Origin: Fasciolopsis buskii
Lineage: Eukaryota > Platyhelminthes > Trematoda > Plagiorchiida > Fasciolidae
Length of the DNA: 64,000 nucleotides
Direction of reading: 5' to 3'
Assembly (NCBI GenBank): GCA_008360955.1
Contig: LUCM01007140.1
Coordinates: 2,877-66,876 of the forward strand
In this document: piece by piece, positions 60,801 to 64,000 of the stretch
Position numbering within the stretch: position 1 is the first letter of the stretch
How the letters are laid out: every line of letters begins with the position of its first letter
Made by a program: the position numbers and the translations under genes
The notes under the pieces: generated by a model
What the model was told of the DNA's origin: nothing
Database searches by the model: none
What the model saw: the letters and a program-made list of their open reading frames with translations, nothing else

Positions 60801-62509
60801 AATCGCTCCACGTTGCCTTTGGTGGCTTGGAAACGTTTTTGCTTATGCATGGTTGAGCAAAACAACGAGGCCACTCCGCACTGAACTATCTTAAAAGCGT
60901 TTAGACTACTTTGACATTGGTACTTCCCAACCCGTTTGGGTCTAACCAAGAGGCATACAAGTTAGGGAAAACGTTTTCTTCTAGAAAAAATTTTTTAATA
61001 TCGACTGCATTTAACTCTAATCATAATTATCTACATAATCCTGTTCTTTATTCTCCCTATACTATGCGATATCTAGTCTTCTGATATTGAATTTCACTAG
61101 TTTGAAAAAATCAACTCTGATGGGAACAGCATTAGTAATTCACGCAGTCCTGTTGGCTTCCATTCAAATTCATCTCCGTCGACCTCAAGATGAACTCGGT
61201 TGTTCGTAGAAACGCATGGAATTTGACACATATTGGGAAGAACTTGTGAATGTCTCAAATAGTGGCAAGTGGAGAGATCTGGGAAAAAGTGAGGCTTTGA
61301 AGCAGTTTCTTGAGTTTCACGCAAAATCGTTGTAGTCGGTCACTGCCTGAACTCCGCTTGTAATTACCTACATGGCAATAACATTTTAGCCACATTCGAA
61401 TAGTTAGAATCGATTCACTGAAAATGGAACGCATGGGGTTTCACCTTTCCATCCCAGCTTGCTCTACCAATGATTGCCCAATTCATGTAAGCGAACAACG
61501 AAGCAGCACACCTGAATCTTCGACATGATTCGTCATATGATTACATAAATTTAAAGGTCGTTAAGTGCACAGTTTACATGCGGGCCTGGCTTGTGTGATC
61601 ACATAAAGTCCATTTGACAGATTTCGACGTCAATTTTATCGTTGTAAAGCAAAGCCACTGAAAGACCACTGGGCAATCCACTTAATAAGCTAGAGTGCGG
61701 TTCATTTTTGTTCAGGAACATACAACTTGGTAAAAATAGAGATTTTACAAACGGAAATAGATTGCCGCGTATTTTTGGCGCAAGCTATTACCTACCTTTT
61801 CATGAAGTTAGTCCCTTTCACATTAACAATAATGATTAATAATTGTTCAGTTTTATTCAATCTTAGTATGAAGTCAAACGTTTTTCGTTTTCTTTCTTAA
61901 ATACCGACGGTTTGCATGGCTAATTACTAAACACAGGCATTGCAATTTTTCGTATCTGATTCGTTTTAAGTAACCAGACTTAGGAAGCACCAGTGTTGTC
62001 CGTTAAATTTGAATGAGTGGACAGTTTTATTTCACTTTGTCAGCATAATTATTTCAGTAAAGTTTTCGAGAACGAACAAAACAGCTCGGTGGTAATTGTC
62101 CTTTTTTGGCACTTGTTTGTTATTGTTATATTTGTACATGCTCCAAACATCTGTCATTAAACTTTGAGCATTTCACTGAGGATTATGGAAAAACGCCATG
62201 TTGTTATTCGTCGGGTTCTATAAATTTCGCCGGTGAAACAATCAAGATGCACGGTTTCTGCTGCAAGATCCAAAAAATGAAAAAAAAAAAACGAACGAGA
62301 ATAACTGCACGGCAGGAATTAATCTGGTGCAAAATAGGCGAAATAAAGGATATTGGTGTGAGAACGTACCTGAACTACGTAAACAGAGATTCATGCAAAG
62401 TGCCACGGAGTATTCCAGTGTGTAATCGGACAGGTTGTCGATATTTTCCAACAGGCCCACAACCCAAGGAATTACGGACATATTGATCATCACTGTTTGC
62501 ATAGGACGA
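27078..62509 (-). CDS. ARMC9: ARMC9 (LisH/armadillo-repeat ciliary protein), 3' part, seven exons
   Basis: Joined exons encode about 452 residues, the C-terminal half of ARMC9. The full protein acts at the ciliary basal body and, with TOGARAM1, in stability and signalling of cilia; human mutations cause Joubert syndrome (established knowledge). Matches seen are [31 protein letters not shown], a T-I-L-E-G-F-L...M-N-R-Q-F-E-F-I block, an acidic D/E linker, and a tail with [14 protein letters not shown]. All introns are GT-AG and phases agree: exon lengths 140, 152, 91, 56, 347, 98 and 474 nt keep one frame. The LisH domain and earlier armadillo repeats must lie beyond 64,000. Introns are 1.5 to 10.4 kb and full of retroelements. 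Whether the gene ends at the TAA at 27,025 or in another exon is open. Confidence 0.9.
28566..28581. repeat. (AT)8 microsatellite, probable LINE 3' tail
   Basis: Sixteen bases of alternating A and T lie about 135 nt past the last LINE codons on the minus strand. The LINE fragment at 37.15 kb also runs into an (AT) tract, at 37,147-37,169, so the tract is probably the element's own tail. Confidence 0.6.
28715..29289 (-). pseudogene. LINE C-terminal region, same element
   Basis: Continuing leftwards, one frame reads [20 protein letters not shown], then LLYG, a stop, [37 protein letters not shown] and a tail with [14 protein letters not shown]. This is the K-G-R-x-x-x-A-x-V-x-x-V-L-L-Y-G-x-E-T-W-P-L-R-x-E-D and G-H-V-x-R-M pattern found after RT in this LINE group. 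Several in-frame stops are present. Confidence 0.8.
29290..30080 (-). pseudogene. LINE reverse transcriptase, same element
   Basis: The frames at 30,027-29,659 and 29,783-29,292 hold the RT blocks: [72 protein letters not shown] and [14 protein letters not shown]. The catalytic box at 29,504-29,493 is Y-P-D-D instead of Y-A-D-D, although both aspartates remain. A frame change near 29,700 splits fingers from palm. The enzyme would prime cDNA on nicked DNA if intact; this copy cannot. Confidence 0.88.
30503..32094 (-). repeat. Inverted-repeat arm A (LINE 5' half)
   Basis: This 1,592-nt tract is the reverse complement of 58817-60409 (1,593 nt), about 98-99% identical by eye. The one length difference is three C at 31575-31577 against four G at 59334-59337. 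On the left the match ends within LINE sequence at AGCTTGCAC; on the right it drops from near identity to weak similarity after CAGTGG. Arm A lies in the ARMC9 intron between exons f and g. Confidence 0.9.
30898..31829 (-). pseudogene. LINE endonuclease domain, copy 1
   Basis: Two overlapping frames share the domain. The first (to about 31,464) carries [20 protein letters not shown], the start of the AP endonuclease (L-A-R-x-L-E, then V-x-x-Q-D/E-T-R). The second (31,575-30,898) carries [59 protein letters not shown] and CVTWNPPS. The usual catalytic G-D-x-N-A is G-N-M-N-T here, so the active site is damaged. A frameshift near 31,490 separates the halves and is also present in copy 2. Confidence 0.85.
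32713..32810 (-). CDS. ARMC9: ARMC9 exon f
   Basis: A strong acceptor (CCTTTCCCTTGTAG) precedes 32,810 and a GTAAAA donor follows 32,713. The 98-nt exon takes one base to finish the glycine from exon e and leaves one base for exon g. It encodes [20 protein letters not shown] and then [13 protein letters not shown] do not recognise a conserved motif, so the call rests on splice sites, phase fit to both neighbours and position. Confidence 0.75.
32811..37146. other. ARMC9 intron (exons e-f), left part, no gene seen
   Basis: No recognisable motif is present on either strand. A minus-strand frame at 35678-36163 (161 codons) is the longest but has no domain, signal peptide or splice support. The frame at 34647-34994 (115 codons) is hydrophobic and also without match. 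Confidence 0.4.
37147..37169. repeat. (AT)11 microsatellite, LINE tail
   Basis: A perfect AT alternation directly follows the LINE 3' sequence on the minus strand. Confidence 0.8.
37147..37690 (-). mobile_element. LINE C-terminal and 3' end fragment
   Basis: The minus-strand frame at 37,688-37,449 reads [20 protein letters not shown], then [20 protein letters not shown]; the next frame (37,433-37,233) reads [34 protein letters not shown] and [15 protein letters not shown]. These match the C-terminal region and tail of the same LINE family as the 23.8-25.4 kb copy, including the last 130 nt. An (AT)11 tract at 37,147-37,169 closes it. Everything upstream of the C-terminal region is missing, a typical 5' truncation. 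It is in sense with ARMC9. Confidence 0.8.
37691..40172. other. ARMC9 intron (exons e-f), right part
   Basis: No coding motif is seen. Two hairpins stand out: 38,868-38,922, listed separately, and an A/T-rich one at about 38,176-38,213 with a 16-base imperfect stem around TTTATTT. Bases 38,280-38,480 are more GC-rich than their surroundings without a recognisable cause. Confidence 0.4.
38868..38922. repeat. Perfect 11-bp inverted repeat / hairpin
   Basis: TCTCGCATGCG at 38,868-38,878 is the exact reverse complement of CGCATGCGAGA at 38,912-38,922. Inside, GGGACA (38,885-38,890) can pair with TGTCC (38,900-38,904), so the transcript could fold into a compact 55-nt stem-loop. It lies within an ARMC9 intron. 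Function unknown. Confidence 0.6.
40173..40519 (-). CDS. ARMC9: ARMC9 exon e (post-linker region)
   Basis: The donor GTAAGT after 40,173 is clear. The acceptor is inferred at TATCCGTGAAG before 40,519 because phase 0 and an open frame are needed; it follows a pyrimidine-rich run. The 347-nt exon encodes [20 protein letters not shown], then [14 protein letters not shown] and a Ser/Arg-rich end [12 protein letters not shown]. Conservation is low here, as in other ARMC9 proteins, but phase continuity on both sides supports the assignment. A start further upstream in the same frame (ATG at about 40,555) is less likely. Confidence 0.8.
40520..42003. other. ARMC9 intron (exons d-e)
   Basis: This 1.48-kb intron is the shortest seen in the gene. 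I find no transposon motif. The plus-strand frame at 41588-41875 (95 codons) is unsupported. Confidence 0.5.
42004..42059 (-). CDS. ARMC9: ARMC9 exon d (acidic linker)
   Basis: The acceptor is TTTTGTAG before 42,059 and the donor is GTATGT after 42,004. The 56-nt exon completes an asparagine codon split from exon c and then encodes [18 protein letters not shown], ending in phase 0. Vertebrate ARMC9 has E-E-L-P-D-G followed by a run of D and E at the same place. The acidic run probably makes a flexible linker after the armadillo domain. Confidence 0.93.
42210..42700 (-). mobile_element. Penelope-like element, C-terminal fragment
   Basis: From about 42,690 leftwards the minus strand reads [20 protein letters not shown], then QNGLPEL, and in the frame at 42,465-42,214 [20 protein letters not shown]. 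The first part fits the post-RT linker of Penelope-like elements (L-x-x-E-L-x-x-I-K-x-I-x-x-x-N-G-Y-P). The second fits the GIY-YIG endonuclease (C-x-C-G-x-x-Y-x-G-R-T-x-R-x-L), with the glycine of Y-I-G lost. It ends about 150 nt upstream of ARMC9 exon d in transcript order. Frame breaks show it is dead. Confidence 0.55.
43966..44051. repeat. 86-nt stem-loop
   Basis: ACACAGAGAGCCA at 43,981-43,993 is the exact reverse complement of TGGCTCTCTGTGT at 44,028-44,040. Outside this, CTTTTACA on the left pairs with TGTAAAAG on the right after a small bulge, giving about 21-25 paired positions around a 34-nt loop. Size and shape are like a miRNA precursor or a short MITE. I cannot tell which without expression data. 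Confidence 0.5.
44214..44233. repeat. (GT)10 microsatellite
   Basis: Twenty bases of perfect GT alternation lie in an ARMC9 intron. Confidence 0.9.
44500..45110 (+). mobile_element. LINE reverse transcriptase fragment (antisense to ARMC9)
   Basis: The frame at 44,485-44,787 contains [20 protein letters not shown], then [20 protein letters not shown] and LLYSNSRG, matching the RT segment C-I-D...T-x-x-V-F-L-D-I-R-x-x-F-D-S-V-D-R...G-V-P-E-K-Y...L-Y-x-N-T-S-G-R. Following frames give [17 protein letters not shown] near 44,810-44,865 and [15 protein letters not shown] near 44,938-44,980, where the catalytic Y-A-D-D should be. [11 protein letters not shown] follows. Both catalytic aspartates are gone. 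The fragment has neither endonuclease nor a clear 3' end. Confidence 0.75.
45111..46326. other. ARMC9 intron, no gene called
   Basis: A plus-strand frame at 45153-45461 (102 codons) follows directly after the LINE fragment but does not match the next LINE block. I left it uncalled. A short similarity of uncertain meaning exists between 45,390-45,425 and 21,820-21,860. Confidence 0.35.
46327..46581 (-). CDS. Possible small secreted protein (84 aa), unconfirmed
   Basis: I do not recognise this protein. It begins with a hydrophobic run ([20 protein letters not shown]) that looks like a signal peptide with a small-residue cleavage site before QNCPF. The mature part is about 64 residues with four cysteines in C-x(17)-C-x(2)-C-x(2)-C spacing ([12 protein letters not shown]) and a basic end. 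It is on the same strand as ARMC9, inside the intron between exons c and d. A nested gene for a small secreted cysteine protein is possible; so is a chance frame. The ATG, the signal-like start and the cysteine pattern together are the only support. Confidence 0.3.
   Translation of the reverse strand: MPNSLLLLLSISSWLTGLASQNCPFVWQEDWHLTMNICAACAKCEWEEYTEPSLLNLHPRIIQDRSKQMTNVVHVTRLITPAVK
46582..47741. other. ARMC9 intron next to exon c
   Basis: No domain is seen. A minus-strand frame at 47675-47442 follows the exon c donor without a match. The sequence near 47,330-47,400 is very T-rich. Confidence 0.4.
47742..47832 (-). CDS. ARMC9: ARMC9 exon c
   Basis: The acceptor is GTTCGTAG preceded by a long T-run, before 47,832. 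The donor is GTGAGT after 47,742. The 91-nt exon is phase 0 in and phase 1 out. It reads [20 protein letters not shown] followed by [10 protein letters not shown], aligning with the vertebrate M-E-D-I-L...M-x-R-Q-I-E-F-I-I-K-Q-L-N-S segment that closes the armadillo domain. It is too short to stand out by length and was found from this motif and the splice phases. Confidence 0.93.
47833..48772. other. ARMC9 intron (exons b-c), left end
   Basis: Nothing recognisable beyond the pyrimidine tract of the exon c acceptor. Confidence 0.4.
48773..48822. repeat. (AT)17 microsatellite followed by a palindrome
   Basis: Alternating AT spans 48,773-48,807. It is directly followed by ACCACTA-CA-TAGTGGT (48,807-48,822), a perfect 7-bp inverted repeat with a 2-nt loop. 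By analogy with the AT tails of LINEs at 28.57 and 37.15 kb, it may mark the 3' end of the LINE whose RT lies at 49.7-50.2 kb on the minus strand, but that element belongs to another family. Confidence 0.8.
49690..50230 (-). mobile_element. LINE RT fragment of a second family (Jockey/CR1-like)
   Basis: Reading minus from about 50,130, one frame gives [20 protein letters not shown], then NASKPDGL, a stop, and [17 protein letters not shown] followed by [11 protein letters not shown]; the frame at 49,986-49,699 gives a block with [20 protein letters not shown] and [10 protein letters not shown]. This follows the RT order V-T-x-E-E-V...K-A-x-G-P-D-G-L...P-I-P-K-K...R-S-T-V-D-A-L-x-H. The palm with Y-x-D-D is not seen. 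The copy is dead and in sense with ARMC9. Confidence 0.6.
50231..52420. other. ARMC9 intron (exons b-c), middle, no gene seen
   Basis: Short frames only; none shows a known motif or a partner elsewhere in the window. Confidence 0.4.
52422..53095 (+). mobile_element. Penelope-like element, RT linker and GIY-YIG endonuclease fragment
   Basis: The frame at 52,422-52,652 contains [20 protein letters not shown], the post-RT linker pattern P-x-x-x-K-R-N-L-I-x-x-L-x-x-R-A of Penelope-like elements. The frame at 52,842-53,081 has [20 protein letters not shown] followed by [20 protein letters not shown], matching Y-I-G-R-T-T-R-x-L-S-E-R-V-x-E-H-x-P-A-W-L-S-T-G-T of their GIY-YIG endonuclease. Frame shifts separate the parts. 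It differs in sequence from the element at 53.7-55.8 kb, so it is a second family. Antisense to ARMC9. Confidence 0.65.
53723..55760 (+). mobile_element. Penelope-like retroelement, nearly complete but broken
   Basis: The order on the plus strand is an N-terminal region (53,723-54,148: [36 protein letters not shown]), a block near 54,165-54,270 ([20 protein letters not shown]), RT entry (54,410: [15 protein letters not shown]), RT core (54,625: TMSFDVTSI; 54,780: [20 protein letters not shown]), the catalytic box Y-V-D-D intact at 54,903-54,914 but in another frame, then [20 protein letters not shown] near 55,085-55,145, and the GIY-YIG endonuclease (about 55,460-55,700: [12 protein letters not shown], then [12 protein letters not shown] and [20 protein letters not shown]). 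In the endonuclease the second motif, normally Y-I-G-Q-T, is broken by a stop. Such elements copy themselves at nicked DNA using RT and a GIY-YIG nuclease. At least five frame breaks make this copy dead. It is antisense to ARMC9. Confidence 0.9.
54730..55302 (+). pseudogene. Penelope-like RT core fragment
   Basis: This 190-codon frame is the longest piece of the element. It includes [20 protein letters not shown], the segment that precedes the catalytic box in Penelope RTs (usually Q-x-x-G-x-A-M-G-S-P-V-S-P-I-L-A-N-L). The G-S-P-V-S core is altered to D-L-P-V-W. A frame shift places Y-V-D-D (54,903) out of this frame, and the frame comes back for [19 protein letters not shown]. The C-terminal end is Arg/His-rich. 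Confidence 0.85.
55761..57080. other. ARMC9 intron, downstream of the Penelope-like element
   Basis: Includes what may be the 3' tail of the element to about 56,080, with GGTTATCCGCGATAACC near 56,005, a short palindrome. No gene motif further right. Confidence 0.4.
57081..57138. repeat. (TTA)n microsatellite
   Basis: About 58 bases of TTA/TTATA alternation lie in an ARMC9 intron. Confidence 0.9.
57139..58248. other. ARMC9 intron next to exon b
   Basis: No recognisable domain. A minus-strand frame at 57663-57851 and its plus-strand shadow have no motif. Confidence 0.4.
58249..58400 (-). CDS. ARMC9: ARMC9 exon b (armadillo repeat)
   Basis: The acceptor is TGTATTTCAG before 58,400 and the donor is GTATGT after 58,249. 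The 152-nt exon starts with two bases completing the glycine split from exon a and ends in phase 0. It encodes [19 protein letters not shown] and then [20 protein letters not shown]. The [11 protein letters not shown] motif is a hallmark of ARMC9. A frame running past both splice sites in both directions is intron read-through. Confidence 0.95.
58817..60409 (+). mobile_element. 3'-truncated LINE fragment, inverted-repeat arm B
   Basis: This is the near-identical inverted twin of 30503-32094. It carries the LINE 5' region, the endonuclease (59,277-60,014, one continuous 245-codon frame with [20 protein letters not shown] and CVTWNPPS) and the linker up to [15 protein letters not shown] (60,290-60,340). 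It then stops abruptly at 60,409 with no RT. Loss of the 3' half is the reverse of normal LINE truncation. The G-N-M-N-T damage and the old frameshift are shared with copy 1. An extra G at 59,334-59,337 makes the frame longer here, although about 35 codons before the old frameshift are then read out of frame. It is antisense to ARMC9, in the intron between exons a and b. Confidence 0.9.
60410..62369. other. ARMC9 intron, no further gene
   Basis: The right part of the intron between exons a and b has no recognisable domain. Frames at 60523-60780 and 60713-60949 (minus) were read without a match. The LINE homology of the neighbouring fragment stops abruptly at 60,409. Confidence 0.4.
62370..62509 (-). 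CDS. ARMC9: ARMC9 exon a (armadillo repeat)
   Basis: The acceptor is TCATCTAG before 62,509 and the donor is GTACGT after 62,370. The 140-nt exon begins with the third base of a codon and ends with the first base of a glycine codon. It encodes [19 protein letters not shown] and then [20 protein letters not shown]. Vertebrate ARMC9 has the same [22 protein letters not shown] core, so identity is clear. This is the first ARMC9 exon visible in the window. Confidence 0.95.
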
Positions 62510-64000
62510 CTAGATGAGAAGAGAAGTAGACAGATAAAGAATGAAACTGATCTGACTTGATAAATAATGAATCTGAAAGAATGAAGTGCGAGACAAAAAA
62601 CAAAATCATCTGCTCCAAGTAAACTTAAAATCACGTCAACATAACGACCAACCTGTTGCACGAAGAGAACATTGGTGGCGTAGAAACCTGATACCAAACA
62701 ATGGGTATTCCACGACACATACAAGTGAAAGTTAGTAACAACTGGTATGTTATTGTCCACAGTTCCGCCGTGCAACGGATGGTATTTTATCGAAGGAATA
62801 ATGCAAGCAACTCAAAACTATCAAATAATTTTGCTGTCTGTAAATAAACCGTCCTTTTTTCCGTCATTAGTGGTAAAGTGAAAACATTTCTGAAAACGTA
62901 AAAGTCAGTTGACTGGGGACACTTAAAGGTATGACAGTGAGCCGTGAACAGTGGCGATCGTGTTGTCATTTTCCATCGAATCAGAACCATTGAAAGAGTG
63001 CGTTTGTACAGTTAGACTGCGTTCCGTGTGTTGGCTGCAGCAGCGTCTCACCTTTTCCCGCCTGCGTAGGTTTACCCCTGTTACCCTTGGATGCTTCTAT
63101 AGAAACTTAACTCTGGGGAAAGGCCGCGATTTGTTAGGCTTGCCTCGCTGTTTAACGCTGAACGATGATGACGAAGCTTAAATGAAGCTTTCTTTTCAAG
63201 TAATATGCTGGGACTGTATATATTTGACAATTAAAACTGAAAAACTGAATGTACCAGAAAAACACTGTTTCCAGCAATGGTGATTTGATTAAAGTGTACA
63301 TTGTTTTACATACAAATCACGATTCACACATCCCCTAGACTACAAATACGTATATATTAGAATCATACGAATGTCAATTAAAATCATTTGTCAGCTATGG
63401 AGTCGTACAATCATTTCCGAAAATCAGGGCAAAATTAACAATCCCATCGTCACTTTCATCGTAGTAGCAAAACAGTTCTGATATACAGATCTGTTAACGA
63501 CATCCCTTAGGTTCCATTCGGTGAATTACTAAGAAGGTGCTGAACGTGAACAGCAATTTACTGTAGTGTTTCTCAATCACACCAGAACTAATAGTACCTA
63601 AGGGTACCTTATTTCTAAGTCTCAAGATACCAGCTGTTTCACGGACGGATTACCAAATGCAAACAGATCGCTTGGAGAATTCAACTAACACCCTGTTGTC
63701 GGAGTTCTGTTCGGTCAGATTTAGGCCAGTATAGGAAATTCGAGTGAGAATGCACTTCATCACTGGATGAAGAGAATTCATGCTTCTTCTAGGCAGGAGA
63801 ATAGGTTATGCACGAAGATGTGATGACTAAGTCAAAATTAATTGAGAAAATTCAGTTCGGTTCATCTGCTACAACTCATGGCCTTACACCAACATGTTCT
63901 GGTTTTTACGGCTATCTCATAGAACTGTCCACTACAAAGAGAAAAACAGAAAGAACAATAATTAAAGATAGAGTGCAAAATATTAAATTGAACAAATGCA
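62510..64000. other. ARMC9 intron upstream of exon a, no gene seen
   Basis: The preceding ARMC9 exon must end in phase 2 with the R-R-Q/P region of the armadillo domain. I looked on the minus strand to 64,000 and did not find it, so it probably lies beyond the window. A plus-strand frame at 62951-63181 and a minus one at 62787-62990 show no motif. Confidence 0.45.

Noticed and set aside
1..64000. CRISPR arrays, operons, bacterial regulatory sites, tRNA or rRNA genes
   Set aside because: None seen. The spliced gene, microsatellites and animal-type retroelements show eukaryotic nuclear DNA.

Overview
The window is animal nuclear DNA: intron-rich, AT-rich and packed with dead retroelements. The mix of elements (an AP-endonuclease LINE family, a CR1/Jockey-like LINE, two Penelope-like families and a Gypsy element), together with a highly recognisable intron-split ARMC9 gene, suggests a flatworm, most likely a trematode. 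That assignment is inference from the style of the elements and was not checked by a search.

One host gene is well supported: the 3' part of ARMC9 (LisH and armadillo-repeat ciliary basal-body protein) on the minus strand. I recognise seven exons between 62,509 and 27,078, and every intron phase fits the next: 62370-62509, 58249-58400, 47742-47832, 42004-42059, 40173-40519, 32713-32810 and 27078-27551. They encode the last armadillo repeats, the acidic linker and a Ser/Arg-rich tail containing the conserved K/R-P-x-x-P-x-T-P-E motif. The 5' half lies beyond 64,000. The 3' end is uncertain: either the TAA at 27,025 or a further unseen exon.

The left third (1-27 kb) has no host gene I can recognise. 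It holds dispersed repeats (1-1398 and 11.6-11.9 kb), a decayed Gypsy element on the minus strand (3.04-6.57 kb), a decayed CR1/Jockey-like LINE on the plus strand (6.58-10.98 kb), a solo LTR of the same Gypsy family (13.82-14.11 kb), a fold-back repeat (17.9-18.46 kb) and a LINE fragment (23.8-25.4 kb).

The ARMC9 introns (27.5-62.4 kb) carry a nearly full-length dead LINE in sense (28.57-32.09 kb), LINE fragments at 37.15-37.69, 44.5-45.1 and 49.69-50.23 kb, Penelope-like elements at 42.2-42.7, 52.4-53.1 and 53.7-55.8 kb, and a second copy of the first LINE's endonuclease half at 58.82-60.41 kb. That copy is almost identical to 30.50-32.09 kb but inverted. The two 1.6-kb arms therefore sit in two ARMC9 introns and enclose five exons totalling exactly 744 nt (248 codons). 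This is the most interesting structure in the window: a natural geometry for circular RNA, in-frame loss or inversion of those exons.
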